A stretch of 51,164 nt of DNA from Modicisalibacter coralii (GCF_004117855.1 NZ_QWBW01000009.1:1-51164), one strand, 5' to 3'. Shown: positions 16,604-24,855, counted from the first letter of the stretch. Program-made: numbers and translations. The notes: a model not told the origin generated them from the letters alone.

Positions 16604-19479
16604 TTGGACAAGGTGCGTTCCACTCCCTGGCGACACTGGCGATTGCCGCCAGCCTGTCGATCCTGATGCCGACAGACGCGGCGGCGCGGGATGCGGATCG
16701 TTGTTTTACGTCGAACCACGTCCGGAGTTTCGAGGCCTACCGACTGGACGGTCATGGGGGCCGGCGTGGCAGTTCTTGCCTGAGCGAATTGCACGATGGG
16801 CTGGCGGCGCTGCGGTTACCCGCCGAGGGGGAAGACATCGATGATGTCGCCACGGCCGGGGGGAGCAGCGCGTATCGTTGGGGCTTCATCAACGAGGCGG
16901 GAGAGCTGGCGATACCCCCGCGCTTCGAGCGGGTGGGGCATTTCCAGGCCGGGCTGGCTGCCGCTTACGACGGTGCCCATTGGGGGTACATCGATCGCCG
17001 GGGGGACTGGGCCATCGAACCCCGGTTCGACGAGGTGCAGTCGTTCGGGGACGGGGGCATCGCCGCTGTTGTCCTGGAGGGCGATTGGCGGCTCATCGAC
17101 CGTGCCGGCAAGCCGGTCGATGCCCCGCTGCAGGACCCTGTGGCGCGGTTTCGCGTCGGCGACGGTTCTCCTGTGCGCGTCGAGGTCGAGTACGAAGATA
17201 CCTACGAGAATGCCGACGGGGAGACGCTCGCCGTCCCCGAGGGAGTCACCCTGGTCGAGCCGCTCGGTTCATCGGGGCTGTTCATCGCGCGCCGCGATTA
17301 CCGCTATGGCTTGATCGACGCAGACCTTGAGTGGCAGGTCGAACCGGATTACCAGGATATCAGAGTCCCGTCGCAACCGGGGGCGGTCGCCGTGGCTTGG
17401 GACAGCCCGGCGGGTGATGCACTGATTCGCCAGGATGGCAGCATGGTCGTCAAGGGCGCTTCAGTCGCTCGGTTTAATGAGGCGCTATGGTATGCCAGGC
17501 GGCCCGATGGGACTTATGCGGCATTCGACTTGCAGGGCGAGCGGCTCGCCGAATTCGATGCTCAGGCCGGCCGTCGCGCCAGGGAAATGGGCGCCTTCCT
17601 GGTCGCTCCCGGTGATGAAAGCACGGAGGTCCTCGGGCCGGCATTCGCTGAGCCGGTCTCGCTCGCCCCCGAAGTCACTCTGAAAGAGGCGCCCGCCGCC
17701 GACTTCCTGGTGGTGTTCGACGGCGACACCCTGTCGGGCGTGATTCTCGAGTCCGGCACCTATCTCTCGGCCAAGGATAGCGGTGACTGGTTCCAGACGA
17801 TCGACTATGTCGAACGCCAAGGGGATTGGACATGGCTCCGCAACCAGCAAAAGACACTGCTCCAGATCGCCGGTCCCGATGGGCGCCCCCTGCTCGACAA
17901 GCCCACGCTCGAGCGCCTCGGCGAGTACAACGTCGAACCCCGGGAAGTGGAAGAGGGCGCCGCCGGGGACCAGCCGGTCGCCATTGCTCTGGTCAGTGAG
18001 TGCCCATACCACCACTGTAAGCCCGGCGCCGGCCTGTTGATGGCCGATGGCCAGCTTGTATTGCATGAAGACTGGCACAAGGTCGAGCCAGTCTATGCGG
18101 ACGAATTCGTGGACGAGCGGCGCTTCGTGTTCCACACGGATGAGGGGGTGGGCATCCTCGATGGAGCGGGTTCGGTCCTGCTCGCCGCGAAGCAGCAGCA
18201 TATCGACGACTTCCACAACGGCCATGCGCTGGTTTACGGCAATGGCGTGACGCGAGTCGTCGATCGTTCGGGGCAGCTCTTCGACGTGCCCAACGGGTTC
18301 GCCATGTCGGTGGTCGCCCCCGGGGTCGTACGCTACCGCAAGAGCGCGTCGGAGGAGGCATTGTTCAGCCTCTACGACCTTGTCGCGCAGCAGCCGATCA
18401 CCGAGCCTCGGTTCCAGGACGTGGGAGACTTTCAGGACGGCCAGGCCGTGGCGGTTTCATCGGACGGCAAGGCCGGCGTGATCGACAGGGCCGGTGAGTG
18501 GGTCCTGGCGCCGGCGTATGCCGCGGTCGAGCCGGTAAATGGCCGGCTGTGGATCGTCCAGCGGCGCCTTGGGAGCGACGCCTTCGAGGACGTGCCCCGG
18601 GCGTTGGTCGACGCCGAGGGCGAAATCGTCGTCCCCTATACCGAAGGCCGGCTTTCGGCGGAGCTGCTCGACAATGGCAACGTCGAGGCCGGGGCGCTCG
18701 GTAACGACGGCGTCCACAGGCTGCTGAGCCCCGCCGGGGAGATCCTTATCGACGGCCACGAGGTCGCGTTCAGCGTGATGGGCGACTGGATCAAGCGGCG
18801 GCATCGCACCGCTACCGGCTACCTCGACGACAACGGCGAATGGGCCGTTGCCCTCGAACCGGGCATGGGCAGTGACTTCCATGCCGAGTCGCAAAGGGCG
18901 TTGCGTTACACCGATGAGGGGACGGAAATCATCGATGCCGAGGGCGCCGTCGTCGCGACTCTGCCGGAGGGCGAATGGTATTGGCCGGCGGACGCCTCTC
19001 GCATCATCGGGCGTGTTCGCGAGGGCAGTTCGACGACGACGAAATACGCCGACCCGAGCGGCGAGATCACCCTCAGCGTCGACGGCGAGGCGGGCGTGTT
19101 CCACAACGATACGGCGCTGGTAAGCCGCTCCAATGGTCAGGACGGGTTTTGGATAAATGCGTCGGGGGAACGTCTGGCGATGCCGGAACGCTATTCGGAC
19201 CTCGGGCTGCCCGCGGATAACGGTCTGGCCTATGCAGCCCGCGAGGATCGTTACGGCTTCATCGACAAGGACGGACGCTACGTCATATCACCGGTCTACG
19301 ATCAGGTAACGGATTTCGAGAACGGACGCGCCATCGTCACGACGGCGCAAAGCGCGATGCTGATCGACCAGCAGGGCAGTACCATCGCCCGCGTGACGAA
19401 CGAGTGTGGCGTCAGGGTGCTCTATGGCCCCGACAAGGAGCGCCTGTGGCCGACGCGTTTGCCGCAGCGCTGCCGTTGA
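16600..19479 (+). CDS. Exported WG-repeat protein, second of the pair
   Basis: The 959-residue protein has a signal peptide (residues 1-29, ending DAAA) and WG-type repeats throughout, e.g. RWGFINEAGELAIPPRFERV, HWGYIDRRGDWAIEPRFDEV and RYGFIDKDGRYVISPVYDQV. It is a diverged paralogue of the upstream gene: both open with two cysteines followed by a H(E/D)GLA block, and both close with a cysteine, a V-x3-P-x5-WP segment and a last cysteine. A CPYHHC insertion at about 468-473 has no counterpart in the first protein and could bind a metal (inference). The ATGA overlap at 16600 implies coupling. The function is unknown. Confidence 0.85.
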   Translation: MIGQGAFHSLATLAIAASLSILMPTDAAARDADRCFTSNHVRSFEAYRLDGHGGRRGSSCLSELHDGLAALRLPAEGEDIDDVATAGGSSAYRWGFINEAGELAIPPRFERVGHFQAGLAAAYDGAHWGYIDRRGDWAIEPRFDEVQSFGDGGIAAVVLEGDWRLIDRAGKPVDAPLQDPVARFRVGDGSPVRVEVEYEDTYENADGETLAVPEGVTLVEPLGSSGLFIARRDYRYGLIDADLEWQVEPDYQDIRVPSQPGAVAVAWDSPAGDALIRQDGSMVVKGASVARFNEALWYARRPDGTYAAFDLQGERLAEFDAQAGRRAREMGAFLVAPGDESTEVLGPAFAEPVSLAPEVTLKEAPAADFLVVFDGDTLSGVILESGTYLSAKDSGDWFQTIDYVERQGDWTWLRNQQKTLLQIAGPDGRPLLDKPTLERLGEYNVEPREVEEGAAGDQPVAIALVSECPYHHCKPGAGLLMADGQLVLHEDWHKVEPVYADEFVDERRFVFHTDEGVGILDGAGSVLLAAKQQHIDDFHNGHALVYGNGVTRVVDRSGQLFDVPNGFAMSVVAPGVVRYRKSASEEALFSLYDLVAQQPITEPRFQDVGDFQDGQAVAVSSDGKAGVIDRAGEWVLAPAYAAVEPVNGRLWIVQRRLGSDAFEDVPRALVDAEGEIVVPYTEGRLSAELLDNGNVEAGALGNDGVHRLLSPAGEILIDGHEVAFSVMGDWIKRRHRTATGYLDDNGEWAVALEPGMGSDFHAESQRALRYTDEGTEIIDAEGAVVATLPEGEWYWPADASRIIGRVREGSSTTTKYADPSGEITLSVDGEAGVFHNDTALVSRSNGQDGFWINASGERLAMPERYSDLGLPADNGLAYAAREDRYGFIDKDGRYVISPVYDQVTDFENGRAIVTTAQSAMLIDQQGSTIARVTNECGVRVLYGPDKERLWPTRLPQRCR

Positions 19480-19498
19480 TGCCGTTGATGCCGTTGCC
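19470..19498 (+). repeat. Three-copy 9-bp tandem repeat after the WG operon
   Basis: The unit CCGTTGATG occurs about three times in a row across the stop codon of the second WG gene. The 278-bp gap that follows, up to 19757, holds no gene I can support. Confidence 0.6.
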
Positions 19499-19757
19499 CG
19501 GCGGTCCGAATAGCGACGAGGCATGGATGGCTTCGATGCTGGTATTCCAGTGCGTAATCCCACGAAGGACGTCATCGCAGAGAGGATTGGGAATAAGCCG
19601 CACCGTCTAACTCATGTTCTGGACGAGCGCCTGGCCGGCACGCTGTACTTGGCCGCGCTGCGGGCGGGAGTGCCCGCAGGCGAGGCCATTCGCCGGACCG
19701 GGATCGCGCCGGCGATAGGTGGTATACACGGAAGACCCCCTGAATCGGTAAGGACAC

Positions 19758-21452
19758 ATGAAGACGATAGGTTCATGGCGGCTGTGGCTGGTGGCCGCAG
19801 TGGCGCTGGTATTTTCCAGCCTGTGCGCGGCGCAGGAGGACGAGAGCCAGTCGGCGCTCTGGTTCTCCGTCGATTCGCTGAACACGGGGCTGGACGAGGC
19901 CCCCGAAGCGGTCAAGCAGACCACGCCCCGCGAGACGATCCGCAGCTTTCTGGAGCTGACCAAGCAGGAGAAATACGACGCGGCGGCGCATATCCTGAAT
20001 CTTTCCAACCTGGCCCCGGCGGAGCAGCGCCAGCGTGGCGGGGAGCTTGCCCGGCAACTGGCCCAGGTGCTCAAGCGCGGCGAGTGGCTGCAGGTCTCCA
20101 GCCTGCCCGGACGGCAGGACGGGGCCACCGAGCACCCGGCGGACAAGCGCCCCCACGCGGGGCAGCCGCGGCGCAACATCAAGCTGGCCTCGCTCACCGC
20201 CAAGGGGGAAGCCTACGACATTCGCCTGGGGCGCTATAAGGTGGGCGACGAGCAGCCGGTATGGCTGATCACGCCGGACAGCCTGACGTCGCTGCCGTTG
20301 CTGTACGAGGCGTACGGCCCCTCCCTGCTGGAGGAGTACATCCCTCCGTCGTTCAAGACCTCGCTGGGGATCCTCAAGGTCTGGGAGTGGATCGCCATCC
20401 CGCTGGTACTGCTGGCGGTGGGCCTGGTGGGATGGTGGGTCTACAAGCTGGTGGGCGTGATGACCCGCTGGCTGCCGGCCGGCGTGCCGAGCATCTTCGT
20501 CGGCCAGATCAAGCTGCCCGTGGCGCTCATCGTCATGTCGTTGGTGACCCAGACGCTGCTCGACTATGTGGTCTCGTTCTCGGCGGTGGCGACCACCTCC
20601 TTCCGGGTGCTGTTGATCGGCATTCTCGCCTGGGGCGCCGGGATGATCGCGATTCGCCTCGTCGACACCCTCATGCTGCGGTTGACGCGGCGGCTGATGG
20701 GCCAGATCGACGACTCCAAGCCCCGCGACCAGCGCAAGCTGCTGACCACGCTCTACGCCCTGCGGCGGATGATCATCCTGGTCACGGTCACCGCGGTCAC
20801 GGTCTACGTGCTGAGCCAGGTCCAGCTCTTCGAGACGCTGGGCATGTCGCTGCTGGCCTCGGCGAGTGTGCTGACGGTCCTGGTGGGTATCGCCGGTCAG
20901 GCGGTGCTGGGCAACATCCTGTCGTCGTTCCAGCTGTCACTGGCGAAGTCGATCCGCATCGGCGACCTGGTGATGTTCGAGGACCAGTGGTGCTATGTCG
21001 AGGGCATCTTCTATACCTTCATCCGCCTGCGCTGCTGGAACGAGCGTCGCGTGATCGTGCCGGTCACGTACTTCGTCTCCAAGCCCTTCGAGAACCTGTC
21101 GGTGAAGAGCACCAAGGAGTATCGGAGTCTGGCGTTGACGCTGCACCTGAGTGCGGACATCCAGTGCCTGCGGGAGAAGTTCCTGGAATATGCCCAGGAG
21201 GAGGACAACATCGTCGAGCATCACAAGCTGTGCTGTTACGTGACGGGGCAGACCGAGACGGCTCAGACGGTCGTCTGTTACCTGATGACCTCGGATCCGT
21301 TCGGCGGCTGGGTCGCGGAAATGAACGTCCGTGAGCGCCTGATGGCCTTCATCCGCGAACATCACCCGGAATGGTGGCCGCGCAGCGTGATGGTGGTCAC
21401 CCACGAGGATGTGGCGCGCGTCAATGACGCCGGGGGTGGCCAGACCCCGTGA
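19758..21452 (+). CDS. MscS-family mechanosensitive channel with periplasmic N-terminal domain
   Basis: The 564-residue protein has a signal peptide (to about residue 25), a soluble periplasmic domain (about 30-195), about four or five transmembrane helices (205-375) and an MscS domain. The pore-lining helix and beta domain are recognisable (VLTVLVGIAGQAVLGNILSS, IRIGDLVMF, VIVPVTYFVSKPFENLS). It should open under membrane tension during hypo-osmotic shock, which fits a halophile. The ATG at 19758 follows TAAGGA. The gene lies 278 bp after the WG operon on the same strand; co-transcription is possible but not shown. Several cysteines (WCYVEG, LRCWNE, KLCCYV) are unusual for this family. Confidence 0.88.
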   Translation: MKTIGSWRLWLVAAVALVFSSLCAAQEDESQSALWFSVDSLNTGLDEAPEAVKQTTPRETIRSFLELTKQEKYDAAAHILNLSNLAPAEQRQRGGELARQLAQVLKRGEWLQVSSLPGRQDGATEHPADKRPHAGQPRRNIKLASLTAKGEAYDIRLGRYKVGDEQPVWLITPDSLTSLPLLYEAYGPSLLEEYIPPSFKTSLGILKVWEWIAIPLVLLAVGLVGWWVYKLVGVMTRWLPAGVPSIFVGQIKLPVALIVMSLVTQTLLDYVVSFSAVATTSFRVLLIGILAWGAGMIAIRLVDTLMLRLTRRLMGQIDDSKPRDQRKLLTTLYALRRMIILVTVTAVTVYVLSQVQLFETLGMSLLASASVLTVLVGIAGQAVLGNILSSFQLSLAKSIRIGDLVMFEDQWCYVEGIFYTFIRLRCWNERRVIVPVTYFVSKPFENLSVKSTKEYRSLALTLHLSADIQCLREKFLEYAQEEDNIVEHHKLCCYVTGQTETAQTVVCYLMTSDPFGGWVAEMNVRERLMAFIREHHPEWWPRSVMVVTHEDVARVNDAGGGQTP

Positions 21453-21770
21453 CCGCCGGCATGCCGCGACTCGCGCTCCAGCGTTGGACGGCTGTCTGGC
21501 AGCACGGCCTCACCGCGCTAGCAAGGAAGGGGGGATAGCGACTACCCTATAGCCCGTCGACTCTGTATGGGTCCGGTACTTGCCGGGCCAGCCATCGCAC
21601 GATCGCCACTCGTCACCGCGTCGCCAGCAGGCGATGAGCGTTCGCGCGTCCCAGGGCAGGGAGGCCCGGGAAGTGAACGTGAACCGAGAGCCGGATCATC
21701 ACGCGCCCGCCGTTCAGACGGCGGGAGCAACCGCCAGCAAGAAGCCGGCGGAAGGAGAAAGGGAATTTTC
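21453..21770. other. 318-bp intergenic region, no gene seen
   Basis: The frame of the downstream cyclase is open back to 21567, but that extension is low-complexity (Arg/Gly/Ser-rich) and lacks a ribosome site, so I treat it as noncoding. No terminator with a T tract is visible after the channel gene. Confidence 0.5.
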
Positions 21771-22955
21771 ATGCGTGCTCGTCATCACCCGTTCGCGGCG
21801 TGGTTCAAGCGCAGTCTGCCGACTCGCCCCCTGCCGCCCGAGCGTCAGCGGTACTTTCAGACCCTGTCACGTCTTTATCTGATCGCCATCTTCACCTATG
21901 TCCTCGATCTGGTGCCGATGTTCTGGCTGCTGGGCGATAAAGCGCTGCTGGGCATCACCCTGGCCGGGCTGGCGGGGACACTGATCGCTCGCGAGGTACA
22001 CCGGCGTGGTTACATGGGCAGCGCCGTGCTGCTGCTGCTGACGATGATGACGGCGCACATGTTCACGGCGATCGGCGTCTACGGCAGCGGCCTGGGCTTC
22101 GAGCTCTACTTCGCGCTGATCATGCTGATCATCTACATCAGCGATCTGTCGCAAGGGGTCAAGTTGCTGGTCAGTGCCGGCCTGCTGGCACTGACCGCCT
22201 GGCAACTGATGACGGTGGGCGATGCCCCGGCCGCGAATGCGCTGTCGCCCTTGGCCGCCGACCTGTTGCTGGTCGCCAATCTGACCACGGTCAGCCTGCT
22301 GTTCGGAGTGATCCTGCGTCAGCTCGAGGGCATCACGGAACGTCTGGAGCTCAACTATCGCCGTCAGGCCAACCACGACGCCCTGACCGGCGTCTACAAT
22401 CGCCGGGCGATGCTGGCCGAGGTCGAAAGGGCTCAGGCCAGCGGTGCCCCATTCGCGCTGCTGATGCTGGATATCGATCACTTCAAGCGCATCAACGACC
22501 GTTACGGCCACAAGCGCGGCGATCGCGCCCTGTGCCACGTGGTTGAATGCCTGCGCCTCAATATGCGCGAGGAGGACATGCTGGGGCGTTATGGCGGCGA
22601 GGAATTCATCGCCGTACTGCGCGGCATGAGTCATGACGAGGCGATGGGCATCGCCAGGCGCCTGATCGCCGGCGTGCGCGAGACACCCTATTGGCTGGAT
22701 GTGCAGCGGGAGTTGACCCTGACGCTGAGCGCGGGAGTGGCGGTGAATGGCGAGGTCCAGGACATCGATGCCCTGGTGGCGATGGCCGACCGACGCCTCT
22801 ACGCGGCCAAGCGGAGCGGTCGCGACCGGGTCTGCGGTCGCGACGACGAGATGGCCGAAGATGGCGAGGGGGCGGCCGCCGAGGCGAGCCGAGCCATGAT
22901 GGGGCGCGCCGCCGAGGAGATGCGCCTGGCCTTGGGGAGCCCGGGCCGCTCCTGA
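21771..22955 (+). CDS. Membrane-bound diguanylate cyclase (GGDEF)
   Basis: The 394-residue protein has about six transmembrane helices (35-185) followed by a GGDEF domain (about 200-355). The signature is GGEEF (275-279), with the REED I-site at 266-269. LMLDIDHFKRINDRYGHKRG carries the Mg/GTP-binding residues. The start at 21771 is preceded by AAGGAGA. The C-terminal 40 residues are low-complexity. It should make c-di-GMP at the inner membrane. It lies on the same strand as the MscS channel but 318 bp away. The plasmid-like island begins about 30 bp after its stop. Confidence 0.92.
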   Translation: MRARHHPFAAWFKRSLPTRPLPPERQRYFQTLSRLYLIAIFTYVLDLVPMFWLLGDKALLGITLAGLAGTLIAREVHRRGYMGSAVLLLLTMMTAHMFTAIGVYGSGLGFELYFALIMLIIYISDLSQGVKLLVSAGLLALTAWQLMTVGDAPAANALSPLAADLLLVANLTTVSLLFGVILRQLEGITERLELNYRRQANHDALTGVYNRRAMLAEVERAQASGAPFALLMLDIDHFKRINDRYGHKRGDRALCHVVECLRLNMREEDMLGRYGGEEFIAVLRGMSHDEAMGIARRLIAGVRETPYWLDVQRELTLTLSAGVAVNGEVQDIDALVAMADRRLYAAKRSGRDRVCGRDDEMAEDGEGAAAEASRAMMGRAAEEMRLALGSPGRS

Positions 22956-22984
22956 CGGCGCCCCAGCGCGAACCGTCGTGTCAG

Positions 22985-23076
22985 AGAGTGTTTACAAAAT
23001 GCCTGCGCTCGACAATACGGCGTTAAAATCGGCCTCGTGCGCGAGCCCGGTCAAAATGCTCATTTAACCCGCGTAA
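22985..23076 (+). repeat. Left half of a MITE-like inverted-repeat element
   Basis: It starts GAGAGTGTTTACAAA. TGTTTACAAA, 26 bases, then AAAATCGGCC occurs here and again, inverted and with exactly the same 26-base spacing, at the right end (26891-26966). The half ends in CGCGTAA (23070-23076), which is repeated directly at 26891-26897. See the right-half entry. Confidence 0.7.
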
Positions 23077-23107
23077 TCTTGAGTTTACTGGGCTCTGTGG
23101 GACTGAG

Positions 23108-23164
23108 ACCGTAAATCTCTCCCCGGTACCGCAAATCCCTCCCTCTCAAACCGCAAAAACCTCC
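23108..23164 (+). repeat. Three iteron-like direct repeats beside an AT-rich stretch
   Basis: Three 15-bp copies of ACCGYAAATCYCTCC lie at 23108-23122, 23128-23142 and 23150-23164, a spacing of 20-22 bp or about two helical turns. They are followed at once by an AT-rich run (23165-23215). This is the layout of an iteron plasmid origin with its unwinding region. No rep gene is present. Confidence 0.6.
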
Positions 23165-23275
23165 TTTTTTCTCTACAAACACCTTATAATCAATGAGTTA
23201 TTAAAGATAAAAGGGGCAGAAAAGGAAAAAGAGACGGCTGAACAACTCGCTGGTGATTGCGGCGCGGGCGTCCTT

Positions 23276-23297
23276 GAGTTATATTTTTGTATAACTC
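23276..23297. promoter_or_regulatory. Palindromic operator of the toxin-antitoxin operon
   Basis: A perfect dyad GAGTTATA-TTTTTG-TATAACTC ends 34 bp before the antitoxin start. AbrB-fold antitoxins of the MazE/PemI type repress their own operon at such palindromes, so this is the probable autoregulatory site. A further GAGTTAT occurs upstream near 23195-23201. Confidence 0.65.
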
Positions 23298-23331
23298 ATG
23301 CTCTAGTGCGCTGCTGGTTAAGGAGGCCAAT

Positions 23332-23586
23332 ATGAGTACCACCAATCTCCGCCGCGTCGGCGGCTCTGTCATGATGGCGGTGCCGCGGGCACTGCTCGAT
23401 CAGTTGCACCTGCACGCCGGCTCTCAGGTTGATATCGAGGTCGATCACGGGCGTCTGATCGTGGAGCCGGCTAAGCCGCGGTATTCCCTTGAGGAGCTGC
23501 TGGCTCAGTGCGACACCACGGCAGATATGTCCGCTGGCGAGCGCGAGTGGCTGGATGCCGAGCCCGTCGGCCGTGAGCTGCTGTAA
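23332..23586 (+). CDS. PemI/ChpS-type antitoxin (AbrB fold)
   Basis: The 84-residue protein starts at 23332 with a near-perfect ribosome site (AAGGAGG). LRRVGGSVMMAVPRALLDQL and AGSQVDIEVDHGRLIVEP form the swapped-hairpin AbrB DNA-binding domain. The acidic C-terminus (SLEELLAQCDTTADMSAGER) is the segment that wraps and blocks the toxin in MazE-like antitoxins. It overlaps the toxin gene by one base (TAATG). It should neutralise the PemK-like toxin and repress the operon at the 23276 palindrome. Confidence 0.9.
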   Translation: MSTTNLRRVGGSVMMAVPRALLDQLHLHAGSQVDIEVDHGRLIVEPAKPRYSLEELLAQCDTTADMSAGEREWLDAEPVGRELL

Positions 23587-23918
23587 TGCAGCGCGGTGAC
23601 ATCTATTTCGTTTCGCACAACCCCACGCGGGGCCATGAACAGCAGGGCATGCGTCCGGTGCTAATCGTGTCACCGGACGCGTTCAATCTCGCCATGGGCA
23701 CACCCCTGGTTGCGCCGATCACCAACGGTGGCGACTTCGCGCGTTCCCGAGGCTTCACGGTATCGCTGGCCGAAGCGGGCACGACCACTACCGGCGTCGT
23801 GCTGTGCAGTCAGATCCGCACCCTGGACATCGAGGCCCGTCAGGGACGATGGGTGGAGAACGTGCCGCCAGAGATCATGGATGATGTGCTTGCCAAGCTG
23901 GCGACCTTGGTGAGCTGA
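23586..23918 (+). CDS. PemK/MazF/ChpB-type endoribonuclease toxin
   Basis: The 110-residue protein reads QRGDIYFVSHNPTRGHEQQG, RPVLIVSPDAFN, GVVLCSQIRTLD and a helical C-terminus, all in the order of the CcdB/PemK fold. Family toxins cleave mRNA at short sequences and stop growth when the antitoxin is lost. The length is normal and the conserved Arg and strand motifs are present, so it is likely active. The start overlaps the antitoxin stop, giving coupled translation. It lies on the plasmid-like island, where it would act as an addiction module. Confidence 0.92.
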   Translation: MQRGDIYFVSHNPTRGHEQQGMRPVLIVSPDAFNLAMGTPLVAPITNGGDFARSRGFTVSLAEAGTTTTGVVLCSQIRTLDIEARQGRWVENVPPEIMDDVLAKLATLVS

Positions 23919-23955
23919 GCCATACTGTCTTGCTTCCGTTAGGAGGCTATTAAGC

Positions 23956-23997
23956 ATGGAAACTCTAGGAACTGCGCTGGTGAAAAGTTATGGATGA
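23956..23997 (+). CDS. Possible 13-codon leader peptide
   Basis: The peptide METLGTALVKSYG has a strong ribosome site (TAGGAGGC) seven bases before its ATG and overlaps the start of the next gene by eight bases. The next gene's own ATG (23990) has no comparable site. It may be a coupling leader, or the true N-terminus of the next protein separated by a frameshift. Confidence 0.35.
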   Translation: METLGTALVKSYG

Positions 23998-24601
23998 CTT
24001 CAATTACCGAGGCAAGCGGGTACAGTTTTGGAAGCTTCAAGGGGAAGTTCTAGATTCAGATCGCTACAGCGAAACCCGCGTCACAGCCCGTAGTGGCGTG
24101 GGGAATGCCCGCGTACGGATGAGACAAAAAACATACCATGACTTCTGGATTCGCGGGGGTGATGGGCGTGAACAATCCATCCAGCTCGAGGATGTCAAAG
24201 TGCCACTGCGTGCTGGTCAGCAAGTCACCGTGGTTTGTGCTGGCCTCCCTCGCAGTGAGCGTGGCTGGTTATGCTCACTCGTGAATCACTCGACCGGTCG
24301 GTCGCACGACATTATCCCTGCGAAAACGTTGCAGAGGCGGCTTCGTCTAGAACGCATCACCGGTGTTTCACTCATTTTTGCGCTGGCTGTAGCTGCCTTG
24401 GTGGTGTATCTCACACTGCCGCCGAGTGGCTATTTCGCTCATCCTTGGAGAATGGCCAGGTGGGACTATGCGGCAATCGCTGGCGTTGTGGTGCTGGTCT
24501 TGGGAGCCTGGCGAAAATCACGCCGTGGAGGTCGTGCTGCCCGCGCCCTCAAAGCACACATCGGAGAGGCTGTCTCGCAAGCCCAGCAAGGCCATGCTTA
24601 G
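23990..24601 (+). CDS. Hypothetical protein with two C-terminal membrane helices
   Basis: I do not recognise this 203-residue protein. Residues 1-115 are hydrophilic and beta-rich (KRVQFWKLQGEVLDSDRY, then a run ending in QVTVVCAGLP), suggesting a small cytoplasmic domain. Two transmembrane helices follow (about 123-142 and 157-173), and the tail is basic. It sits between the toxin gene and an antitoxin on the opposite strand, within the plasmid-like island. The ATG at 23990 lacks a good ribosome site of its own; see the possible leader at 23956. Confidence 0.6.
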   Translation: MDDFNYRGKRVQFWKLQGEVLDSDRYSETRVTARSGVGNARVRMRQKTYHDFWIRGGDGREQSIQLEDVKVPLRAGQQVTVVCAGLPRSERGWLCSLVNHSTGRSHDIIPAKTLQRRLRLERITGVSLIFALAVAALVVYLTLPPSGYFAHPWRMARWDYAAIAGVVVLVLGAWRKSRRGGRAARALKAHIGEAVSQAQQGHA

Positions 24602-24660
24602 CCGCACTGGCATCCGTGAAGGATTATCTTCTTCTGCTCAGGAGTGTCGATGGGTATCTC

Positions 24661-24855
24661 CTAACCAGCGGTATGTTGGCGCTTCTTGGACTCCAAGAGG
24701 AGAGAGCGCAGTTTGGCCATTGCCTCATCATGGGGAATGTTGGGCCGCGGGCCGTTCAAGCTGCGCTGGACGCGCTCGCGAAACCAACGATCGTAGCTGT
24801 CGACCTGTTCCTGCGTCTCGAACTCGCTGATGCGTGGATTCAGTGGGGTGCTCAT
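24661..24855 (-). CDS. RelB/DinJ-like stability-determinant antitoxin, no toxin partner
   Basis: The 64-residue protein starts at 24855 (MSTPLNPRISEFETQEQ; ribosome site AGAGGAAG). EFETQEQVDSYDRWFRERVQ followed by RPNIPHDEAMAKLRSLL is the pattern of the plasmid 'stability determinant' family of RelB-like antitoxins, normally followed by a ParE-type toxin. Downstream (24600-24660) there is no toxin start or frame, so it is an orphan: the toxin may have been lost on integration. It lies 56 bp upstream of the end of the coupling-protein gene, on the same strand but downstream of it. Confidence 0.72.
   Translation of the reverse strand: MSTPLNPRISEFETQEQVDSYDRWFRERVQRSLNGPRPNIPHDEAMAKLRSLLLESKKRQHTAG

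Noticed and set aside
14729-16636. Long minus-strand frames opposite the first WG-repeat gene
   Set aside because: They lack a ribosome site and family similarity; the plus strand has a signal peptide and repeats.
19523-20239. Plus-strand frame between the second WG gene and the channel
   Set aside because: Its second half is an out-of-frame shadow of the channel gene; the first half (RLAGTLYLAALRAGVPAGEA) is suggestive but too short to assign.
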